Assembly (NCBI GenBank): GCA_009923125.1 | Contig: RFUD01000123.1 | Location: forward strand, 1-6,989 | DNA: 6,989 nucleotides | Source: Planctomycetia bacterium | GTDB taxonomy: Bacteria > Planctomycetota > Planctomycetia > Pirellulales > UBA1268 | Reading direction: 5' to 3' | Part shown: piece after piece, positions 1 through 4,491 of the stretch | How positions within the stretch are numbered: position 1 is the stretch's first letter | Layout of the letters: each line of letters opens with the position of its first letter | Program-made: the position numbers and the translations under genes | The notes under the pieces: generated by a model | Databases searched by the model: none | Told to the model about the DNA's origin: nothing | What the model saw: the letters and a program-made list of their open reading frames with translations, nothing else

Positions 1-1
1 C

Positions 2-181
2 GCCGGTCACCAGGGGCGTGCCTTGGCCGACGTCGTCGAGGCAGCGCTGCGAAGCTACATCGAGGCGGAGGCAATCACGGACATCGAGTCCACGGACATC
101 GCCTACTGCCTACCGAGGTTTCGATTGGCAGAGCGGAGGGGCTGCCCCGCCCGTCAGTGGTCAACACAGACAACATTTTGA
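2..181 (+). pseudogene. C-terminal part of a ribbon-helix-helix (CopG-like) antitoxin, left-truncated by the window and broken near its end
   Basis: The frame starting at base 2 reads GRALADVVEAALRSYIEAEA, the pattern of the second helix and following segment of small RHH antitoxins (a glycine turn, then an amphipathic helix with ALRSYI). Antitoxins of this class bind their own promoter as dimers and neutralise a partner toxin. The antitoxin-like character holds to about base 110; after that the frame reads Arg/Cys-rich nonsense to a TGA at 179-181, while the neighbouring frame becomes toxin-like. The N-terminal part lies outside the window. What I see is a helix pattern and a shift of coding frame; the family call is by resemblance only. 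It could be another short RHH regulator. Confidence 0.45.
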
Positions 182-285
182 CGGTGCCACGACAGCGACT
201 TGCCCGGCTCATGGGGCAGTTCTCCTCAGCAAAAATCGATGAGCTCGATCGGGCTCTGAAAATCGCCTTGGGATTGGAGTCATAA
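112..285 (+). pseudogene. C-terminal fragment of a MazF/PemK-like toxin
   Basis: From base 112 the frame reads TEVSIGRAEGLPRPSVVNTD, then NILTVPRQRLARLMGQFSSA, then KIDELDRALKIALGLES and a stop (283-285). This closely follows the C-terminal half of MazF/PemK endoribonucleases: the conserved TEV strand, the GL-xxPSVVN-DNI-TVP core, and a final helix ending in DRALKIALGL. The N-terminal half of the family, with the first beta strands and the catalytic Arg region, is absent. In-frame sequence to the left is the wrong-frame reading of the antitoxin remnant and has no toxin similarity. The piece is about 57 codons against roughly 110 for an intact toxin, so it should be inactive. The family assignment is fairly sure; the exact junction (about 105-112) is not. 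Confidence 0.7.
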
Positions 286-382
286 GGTTTCGCTCTTGGG
301 GACTTTCCCGCTCGGGAAGAGGCAGGCCATCTGGTCGACTTCCACGGCCTCGGATCAAATCTGGGCGGATGGATTTTTGGAG

Positions 383-423
383 GCCGATTTCAATTTGAGG
401 AATCCTCAAATCGGCAGCTTTTT
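383..423 (+). terminator. Terminator-like inverted repeat with T-run
   Basis: ATTTGAGG (393-400) pairs perfectly with CCTCAAAT (404-411) across a 3-base loop. GCCG (383-386) can extend the stem with CGGC (412-415) across a one-sided bulge, and five T residues follow at 419-423. An alternative pairing GCCGATTT (383-390) with AAATCGGC (408-415) competes for the same bases. It lies about 100 bases downstream of the toxin remnant on the same strand, so it could be the old terminator of that unit. The bulge and the short T-run make it weak. Confidence 0.35.
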
Positions 424-550
424 CCGCCATCTGGGCGGTGAAACTGGCGGTGCGGGCGAAATCGGATGTGCTCTCGGAAGTCGTTGACGAGCAAAGACTA
501 ACGGTCGATTTCGTGGTTTCTTCGGGGATTGCGACGCCAAAAACGAGCCC

Positions 551-575
551 GCTGGTTCGAGTCCAGCCGGGCGTA
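551..575 (+). other. Isolated tRNA 3'-end fragment (T-arm plus acceptor 3' strand)
   Basis: Bases 551-567 form a canonical T-arm: a 5-bp stem GCTGG/CCAGC closing the 7-base loop TTCGAGT. It is followed by seven bases CGGGCGT (568-574) and an A (575), the layout of an acceptor 3' strand plus discriminator base. The expected partner strand, D-arm and anticodon arm are not present: laying a tRNA over 501-575 gives partial acceptor pairing only and no anticodon stem. The antisense reading gives the peptide RPAGLEPA, typical of spurious proteins predicted across tRNA 3' ends. A tRNA-Arg-like source is possible but not shown. Such fragments are classically left where integrases recombine at tRNA genes. 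Confidence 0.45.
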
Positions 576-585
576 CTTGAAGTGT

Positions 586-604
586 GGCGGGCATGATGCC
601 CGCC
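586..604. repeat. Short perfect hairpin GGCGGGCAT-G-ATGCCCGCC
   Basis: A 19-base inverted repeat, realistically a 7-bp GC stem (GGCGGGC/GCCCGCC) with a 5-base loop ATGAT. It is preceded by GTGT and is not followed by a T-run, so it does not resemble a rho-independent terminator. Its layout (short GC stem, tiny loop, GTG-type 5' flank) matches the hairpins at 2998-3111, which suggests one family of interspersed hairpin elements. It lies 11 bases after the tRNA fragment. Confidence 0.6.
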
Positions 605-670
605 TATTCGAACGACACCGGCAGTGAAGCAGGCCGATGAGCCGCGCCGGACTGCGTCGCTGCTTCCCGC

Positions 671-991
671 GGCCTTGCCGAGATGGCCCGCGTGCTCCGT
701 CCCGGCGGGCGGCTGGCGATCCTCGAGTTTTCGATCCCCGCCAACCCGGCCGTGCGGTCGTTTTACCTCTGGTATTTCCGGCGGGTGCTTCCCGTCATCG
801 GCAACGCCGTGGCCCGCAATGCCTCCGACGCCTACACCTATCTCAACAAGAGCGTCGAAGAGTTTCCGTCGGGGGAGCGGCTTGCAGCCCTCGTTCGCTC
901 GGCGGGCTTCGACCGCGTCGAGCAGATCCCGCTCACCTTCGGCATCGCTGCGCTCACGATCGCAACGCGGGCCGGGAGTGCCGCCGCGTGA
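671..991 (+). pseudogene. 3' fragment of demethylmenaquinone methyltransferase (UbiE/MenG family)
   Basis: The product GLAEMARVLRPGGRLAILEF and onward, through NASDAYTYLNKSVEEFPSGE to AGFDRVEQIPLTFGIAALTI, is the C-terminal part of UbiE/MenG, the SAM-dependent enzyme that methylates the quinone ring in the last step of menaquinone synthesis. Family members are about 230-250 residues; only about 105 remain. The SAM-binding first half (the DxxxGTG motif I region and the FGLRN segment) is absent in all three forward frames upstream, and the frame is closed by a TGA at 638-640. An ATG at 683 (MARVLRPGG) could start translation but would not give a working enzyme. The stop (989-991) overlaps the GTG start of the next gene, so the fragment may still couple translation to it. 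Loss of the 5' end beside a tRNA remnant and a hairpin suggests a recombination event. Confidence 0.85.
974..978 (+). promoter_or_regulatory. Ribosome binding site GGGAG for the ubiX-like gene
   Basis: GGGAG ends 9 bases before the GTG at 988. It supports the choice of this GTG, which overlaps the preceding stop codon, over any start further upstream in the same long open frame, where the sequence is the wrong-frame reading of the menG fragment. Confidence 0.55.
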
Positions 992-1599
992 CGCCTGCCC
1001 TGCCCCTCGTGGTCGGCATCACCGGCGCCTCGGGCGCCCCGTATGCCATCCGACTGCTCGAAGTCCTGCTCGCGGCGGGCCGGGAGATCCACCTCGCCAT
1101 CAGCCCGTCGGGCCAAGCCGTGATCGAGCAGGAACTGGGGCGGCGGATCGATCTCGATGCCTTCCGTCTCGACACGCTGCTCGGCAAGGCGCCGCCGGCG
1201 ACGGGCACGCTCCACTACCACCACTCCAAGAACCTGATGGCCCCGATCGCGAGTGGCTCGTTCCTCACCGCAGCGATGGTGATCTGCCCGTGCAGCGGCA
1301 GCACGCTCGGTGCGGTGGCCCACTCGATCGGCGAAAACCTGATCCACCGCGCGGCCGAGGTGCATCTCAAGGAGCGGCGTAAACTGGTCGTTGTGCCGCG
1401 GGAGACGCCCCTTTCGCTGCCGCAGCTCAAAAACATGCAGGCGATCCACGAGGCGGGCGCCGTCGTGCTCCCCGCCTCGCCCGGCTTCTACCATGGCGCC
1501 GATTCGGTCGCCGACCTCGTCGATTTCGTCGTGGCGCGGATCTGCGACCAGCTCGGTGTCGCCAACGCGCTCATGCCACGCTGGGGAGCCCACGCATGA
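988..1599 (+). CDS. ubiX: UbiX-type flavin prenyltransferase (likely menaquinone pathway, MqnM-like role)
   Basis: The 203-residue product has the normal length and motifs of UbiX/Pad1 flavin prenyltransferases, which attach a dimethylallyl group to FMN to make the prenyl-FMN cofactor of UbiD-type decarboxylases. Visible motifs are the FMN-binding GITGASGAPY at residues 10-19, CPCSGSTLG around 100-108, GENLIHRAAEVHLKERRKLV before residue 135, the signature PRETPLS at 137-143 and GFYHG at 166-170. R138, E139 and Y168 fall where catalytic residues of the family sit. It is a soluble cytoplasmic enzyme. The GTG start overlaps the menG-fragment stop (GTGA) and the stop overlaps the next start (ATGA), so the cluster is translationally coupled. 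With a UbiA-type gene next door, supplying the cofactor for decarboxylation of the dehypoxanthine-futalosine-derived naphthoate is the likeliest job. No ubiD-like partner is in the window. Confidence 0.93.
   Translation: MTPALPLVVGITGASGAPYAIRLLEVLLAAGREIHLAISPSGQAVIEQELGRRIDLDAFRLDTLLGKAPPATGTLHYHHSKNLMAPIASGSFLTAAMVICPCSGSTLGAVAHSIGENLIHRAAEVHLKERRKLVVVPRETPLSLPQLKNMQAIHEAGAVVLPASPGFYHGADSVADLVDFVVARICDQLGVANALMPRWGAHA
1583..1588 (+). promoter_or_regulatory. Ribosome binding site GGGGAG for the UbiA-family gene
   Basis: GGGGAG ends 7 bases before the ATG at 1596, inside the end of the ubiX-like gene. It fixes the start that overlaps the upstream stop codon. Confidence 0.6.
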
Positions 1600-2501
1600 C
1601 CGCCGCCTCGATCCGCACCTACCTCGAGCTCGTGCGGTTCAGTCACACGATCTTCGCCCTGCCGTTCGCGATCATGGCCACGCTGATAGCGCTCAGGTTC
1701 CAGGCCGATGGAGGGCCGGCCGTGGCGTGGCCGCGGGCGATCGCCGGCATTCTCGTTTGCATGGTCGCGGCCCGCACCGCAGCGATGGCGTTCAACCGGC
1801 TGGTGGACCGCACGATCGATGCGGCGAACCCCCGCACCGCCAATCGCCACCTGCCACGGGGCGCGGTCGGCACGGGCGAAGTGCTTCTGCTCGTCGCCGG
1901 TTCGTCGGCGGCGTTCATCGCCTCGACGCTCCTGTTCTTGCCAAACTGGCTGCCGCTCGTGCTCTCGGCGCCGGTGCTCGCCTGGCTGCTCGGCTACAGT
2001 TTCGCCAAGCGGTTCACGATGCTCGCGCATGTGTGGCTCGGGGTGGCGCTCGGCCTCGCCCCGGTGGCGGCCTGGATCGCGATCCGCGGCAGCGTGCTCA
2101 TCGACCATCCCATCGACATCCTGCCGGCGGCGATCCTGGGAATCGCGGTCACGCTCTGGGTCGCCGGGTTCGACATCATCTACGCCTGCCAGGATGCCCA
2201 GTTCGACGCCGGGCACGGCCTCGAGAGCATCCCAGCCCGGCTCGGCGTGCCGCGGGCGCTCGACCTCGCAAAGTGGTTGCACGCCGCCACGGTGCTCGCG
2301 CTCGCGACGCTGCCGCTGGCCGTACCCGAACTGGGCGTGATTTACTGGGTCGCGCTCGCCGCCATCGTCGCCCTCCTCGCCTGGGAGCACTCGCTCGTGC
2401 GGCCCGATGACCTCTCGCGGGTCAGCGACGCGTTCTTCACGGCCAACGCCCTGATCGGCGTCGTGCTCCTGGCGGCCATCGCCCTCGACCTCTGTCGATG
2501 A
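1596..2501 (+). CDS. UbiA-family prenyltransferase, probably MqnP-like (menaquinone)
   Basis: A 301-residue integral membrane protein of the UbiA superfamily, which transfers a polyprenyl chain from its diphosphate to an aromatic ring. Both Asp-rich substrate/Mg2+ motifs are present: NRLVDRTIDAANPRT (N67, D71, D75), continuing to NRHLPRG, and DIIYACQDAQFD (D193, D200, D204). Between and after them lie several hydrophobic stretches typical of the eight to nine helices of the family. The N-terminal VRFSHTIFALPFA and the HGLESIPARLG segment resemble the 4-hydroxybenzoate/MqnP branch rather than MenA. It directly follows ubiX with an ATGA overlap and a good ribosome binding site. That pairing plus a menG remnant points to the futalosine route of menaquinone synthesis (MqnP); a ubiquinone-type UbiA is the alternative but less likely in this setting. 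The family is certain, the branch inferred. Confidence 0.92.
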   Translation: MTAASIRTYLELVRFSHTIFALPFAIMATLIALRFQADGGPAVAWPRAIAGILVCMVAARTAAMAFNRLVDRTIDAANPRTANRHLPRGAVGTGEVLLLVAGSSAAFIASTLLFLPNWLPLVLSAPVLAWLLGYSFAKRFTMLAHVWLGVALGLAPVAAWIAIRGSVLIDHPIDILPAAILGIAVTLWVAGFDIIYACQDAQFDAGHGLESIPARLGVPRALDLAKWLHAATVLALATLPLAVPELGVIYWVALAAIVALLAWEHSLVRPDDLSRVSDAFFTANALIGVVLLAAIALDLCR

Positions 2502-2742
2502 ATGCGTTGGCCGCCACGGCCAATCCTGTTCGGCACGAGATGTGCGCATCGGATCTGATGGCGACTGCGAAGGCAGGAAACCTGCGCCCTGATTTGGATG
2601 GCGATATCGTGCCCGTCATGACCGGCCCAGGAGCGCGCGGGATTGGCAATCAGGATGTCCAGGGACTGAGGTATCTGCGGAAGATCCGTCCGCTGCTCTC
2701 GCGGCTGGGCGTGACCTGCAGCGGGCCTGCGCCCTCGGTTCG

Positions 2743-2805
2743 ACGGAAGCCCGAAGCGCAAGCGAGGGAGAAGGCCGTTCCCTCGCTTGCGCTTCGGGCT
2801 TCCGT
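2743..2805. repeat. Perfect inverted repeat, 27-bp arms and 9-base loop
   Basis: The arm 2743-2769 (beginning ACGGAAGCCCGAAGCG) is the exact reverse complement of 2779-2805 (ending CGCTTCGGGCTTCCGT); the loop is 2770-2778. A partial extra copy of the right arm end, TTCGGGCTTCC, follows directly at about 2805-2815. No T-run follows, so it is not a classical terminator, but such a stem at the 3' end of the menaquinone cluster could block transcription or protect mRNA. Perfect arms suggest a young or mobile element rather than an old scar. Confidence 0.9.
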
Positions 2806-2863
2806 TCGGGCTTCCCCCTACCATTGAGCCGGCGTCGCTGACCAGCGCAGCCAGGATGGCCAA

Positions 2864-2907
2864 GCGGAGGCGCTCCCGCCGGCGGAGGCGCTCCCGCCGG
2901 CGGAGGC
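2864..2907. repeat. 18-bp tandem repeat, about 2.4 copies
   Basis: The unit GCGGAGGCGCTCCCGCCG occurs at 2864-2881 and again without change at 2882-2899, with a third partial copy GCGGAGGC at 2900-2907. The copy junction contains the self-complementary CCGCCGGCGG, so it can fold. The length is a multiple of three, but no surrounding frame looks coding. Confidence 0.85.
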
Positions 2908-2997
2908 AGGTCCGAGCGAACGAAGCCCATGGATGGGCGCGGTGAGCGTCCGGCGAGCTGGTACGGGGCGATCCCAAGCCGGGGCGACTGCGTTGGG

Positions 2998-3093
2998 GCA
3001 TGACAGGCTGAAGCCTGTCCTACGACAAGGCATGACAGGCTAAAGCCTGTCCTACGACAAGGCATGACAGGCTGAAGCCTGTCCTACGGCAAG
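2998..3093. repeat. Three tandem copies of a 32-bp hairpin unit
   Basis: The units 2998-3029, 3030-3061 and 3062-3093 are head-to-tail and nearly identical. Each contains TGACAGGCTGAAGCCTGTCC, a 7-bp stem GACAGGC/GCCTGTC around a 4-base loop, then TACGACAAG. The only differences I see are loop TAAA instead of TGAA in copy 2, and TACGGCAAG instead of TACGACAAG in copy 3, so the stem is untouched. There are no unique spacers between copies, which rules out a CRISPR array. It resembles REP-type interspersed palindromes expanded in tandem. Confidence 0.9.
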
Positions 3094-3111
3094 GCAAGCG
3101 GGACGCTTGCC
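3093..3111. repeat. Hairpin GGCAAGCG-GGA-CGCTTGCC adjoining the tandem array
   Basis: A perfect 8-bp stem with a 3-base loop follows the third 32-bp copy immediately, with flanking CCCAC on its right. On the minus strand it reads GTGGGGCAAGCGTCCC and onward, the same layout as the minus strand of the array (GTAGGACAGGCTTCAG and onward) with a different stem. It is probably a second member of one hairpin-repeat family. Confidence 0.75.
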
Positions 3112-3161
3112 CCACAGGGCCGCCACCGCCGTGCCGAACAGGATTGCCACGACGGCGCTCC

Positions 3162-3183
3162 GCTCAGGCCACCACGCCTGAGC
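3162..3183. repeat. Hairpin upstream of the regulator gene
   Basis: GCTCAGGC (3162-3169) and GCCTGAGC (3176-3183) are perfect inverted repeats separated by the six bases CACCAC. It lies about 110-130 bases upstream of the regulator start. No T-run follows. It may be an operator-like dyad for a dimeric regulator or merely another hairpin of this repeat-rich region; the sequence does not decide. Confidence 0.5.
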
Positions 3184-3291
3184 ACACCGGGGTGACGATG
3201 CCGTAAACTGGATTGCGGGTGCTGAATTCTGCATTGCGGCTTCGGGACAGTCCGGCGATCGTGGGTCTGGGCGGCACCGAATCGTCGCCCC

Positions 3292-4467
3292 GTGCATCTG
3301 CCGGAACGGACTTCTGTGACCAAGCGGCCGAAAAACGTGCTCGTCGCCCTCGGCTGGTACGACCACCGCCTGCTCCGCGGCATCGCCGCCTACGCCATGG
3401 AGCACCACTGGCACCTCGCCGCCCACAGCATCATCCACGAGAAGGTCATCCCGTGGGGCTGGAGCGGAGATGGCGTGCTCGCCTGGCTGGCGAGCGGCGA
3501 CGATCTGGTGCAGTTCGTGCTGTCGGTGAAGAAACCGACCGTCGATTTCTCGCTTCGCCGGCCCCACCTGCCGTTCGCCCATGTCGTCCAGGACCACGCC
3601 AAGACCGGCGAGTTGGTCGCGGAGCACTTTCTCGAGCGTGGCCTGAGGCGGTTCTGCTTCTATAGCGATTCGGAGAACTGGTCGCAGGTCGAGCGCGGCG
3701 AGTCCTTCATCCATGAACTCGCCCGCCGCGGCCACGAATGCATCTGGCTCCGTTGGGAGACACAAGACTCCCAGGGAGCCACCCAAAACACCTGGCTGCG
3801 CCGCCGCGACTGGCTGCTCGCGTTCCTGAAGAAGTCGCCAAAGCCGCTGGCGGTGTTCGCGGCCAACGGCACGCTCGCGGTCGAGGTCCGGGAGATCTGC
3901 GAAGCGGAGGGAATCCACGTGCCCTCCCAGGTGGCGATCGTGGGAATCGACGACTACCTGCTCTCGGTCGGCACGGCGAACAAGACGATCTCCGGCGTGG
4001 ACACGAACCTCGAGCGGCAGGGCTACGAGGGGGCCGCGATCCTCGACCGCATGATGCGCGGCGAGAAGCGGCCCGTAAAGCCGGTGCGCATCCCGCCCGC
4101 TGGCGTGATTCCGCGCATGAGCAGCGACATCCTTTCCGTGGAACACGAGGGCGTGGTGCTCGCCCTCCGCTACATCGCAGAAAACTTCACCGACCCGATC
4201 GGTGTCGATGAAGTTGCGGAGGCTGCCTGCATGTCGCGCCGCGGCCTCCACCAGGCGTTCTGCGAACACGTCGGCTGCCCCCCCGGCGAGAAAATCCGCA
4301 GCACCCGGATTCAGGCGGCCAAGCAGATGCTCTCCGAGACCGACGACAAGATCGAAAACATCGCAAAGCGCTGCGGCTACGCGAATCTCAACACATTTTT
4401 CGCCGCCTTCCGCAACGTGGTCGGCCTGACGCCGGCCGAGTTCCGCAAGACGGCCCGCAGCCCCTGA
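3292..4467 (+). CDS. XylR-type transcriptional regulator: LacI-like sugar-binding domain fused to AraC DNA-binding domain
   Basis: The 391-residue product has a periplasmic-binding-protein-like sensor domain at about residues 14-280 (landmarks: VVQDHAKTGELVAEHFLERG, VAIVGIDDYLLS at 214-225, and ISGVDTNLERQGYEGAAIL). A C-terminal AraC/XylS domain with two helix-turn-helix units follows at about 287-388 (VDEVAEAACMSRRGLHQAF; IENIAKRCGYANLNTFFAAF; LTPAEFRKTAR). This is the E. coli XylR architecture, where sugar binding activates transcription. Here it heads a cluster with uronate isomerase and a hexuronate-type transporter, so a uronate or derived metabolite is the likely ligand. Two starts are plausible: ATG 3292, used here, without a ribosome binding site, and GTG 3316 (VTKRPKNVLVAL), which has GGAACGGA just upstream and aligns better with the E. 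coli XylR N-terminus. Direct control of uxaC and the transporter is inferred from position. Confidence 0.92.
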   Translation: MHLPERTSVTKRPKNVLVALGWYDHRLLRGIAAYAMEHHWHLAAHSIIHEKVIPWGWSGDGVLAWLASGDDLVQFVLSVKKPTVDFSLRRPHLPFAHVVQDHAKTGELVAEHFLERGLRRFCFYSDSENWSQVERGESFIHELARRGHECIWLRWETQDSQGATQNTWLRRRDWLLAFLKKSPKPLAVFAANGTLAVEVREICEAEGIHVPSQVAIVGIDDYLLSVGTANKTISGVDTNLERQGYEGAAILDRMMRGEKRPVKPVRIPPAGVIPRMSSDILSVEHEGVVLALRYIAENFTDPIGVDEVAEAACMSRRGLHQAFCEHVGCPPGEKIRSTRIQAAKQMLSETDDKIENIAKRCGYANLNTFFAAFRNVVGLTPAEFRKTARSP

Positions 4468-4491
4468 CCAGACACGCCGAACGCCATACCC

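Larger units (their letters stand above)
286..670. other. Intergenic accessory stretch without a supported gene
   Basis: No reading frame here looks like protein. Base composition is more AT-rich than the flanking genes (about 48% GC in 361-420). It contains a near-perfect palindrome just after the toxin remnant (TTCCCG-CT-CGGGAA, 305-318), a 10-base direct repeat ATCTGGGCGG at 359-368 and 429-438, a terminator-like inverted repeat, a tRNA 3'-end fragment and a short hairpin; the last three are listed separately. The mixture suggests recombined or transferred DNA between the toxin-antitoxin remnant and the broken menG. Confidence 0.6.
2502..3291. other. Long intergenic region rich in inverted and tandem repeats
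   Basis: No convincing gene lies between the UbiA-family gene and the regulator. A 109-codon open frame (2498-2827) begins with an ATGA overlap but ends inside the large palindrome and has no recognisable domain. Bases 2502-2742 show nothing beyond a tiny palindrome GCAGG-AAA-CCTGC. The remainder holds a large inverted repeat (2743-2805), an 18-bp tandem repeat (2864-2907), a three-copy 32-bp tandem hairpin (2998-3093), another hairpin (3093-3111) and an 8-bp-stem hairpin (3162-3183). The last roughly 110 bases must contain the promoter of the uronate cluster, but I cannot identify -35/-10 boxes with confidence. Confidence 0.6.

Noticed and set aside
501..575. Complete tRNA gene
   Set aside because: The spacing allows 75 bases with a partly pairing acceptor stem (ACGGTCG against CGGGCGT), but no D-arm and no anticodon stem can be formed.
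406..594. 62-codon minus-strand open frame containing RPAGLEPA
   Set aside because: This peptide is what the complement of a tRNA 3' end encodes; it is a well-known kind of spurious prediction and points to the tRNA fragment instead.
624..1382. 252-codon plus-strand open frame over the menG remnant and ubiX
   Set aside because: Proline- and arginine-rich wrong-frame reading; the true signals in this stretch are MenG in one frame and UbiX in another.
1488..2549. 353-codon minus-strand open frame
   Set aside because: Antisense to the ubiX-like and UbiA-family genes; charged, repetitive shadow composition.
2498..2827. 109-codon open frame overlapping the end of the UbiA-family gene by ATGA
   Set aside because: No recognisable domain, no gene-like third-position GC bias by eye, and the last quarter is made of the large palindrome (KPEAQAREKAVPSLALRAS). 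The overlap looks accidental, though a small unknown protein cannot be fully excluded.
2998..3093. CRISPR array
   Set aside because: The 32-bp units abut directly with no unique spacers, and no cas gene is present.
3110..3204. Minus-strand hydrophobic stretch (SAVVAILFGTAVAALWGKR) as the end of a membrane protein gene
   Set aside because: Only a single hydrophobic run with no further membrane-protein sequence upstream in that frame, which is antisense to the regulator region; likely chance.
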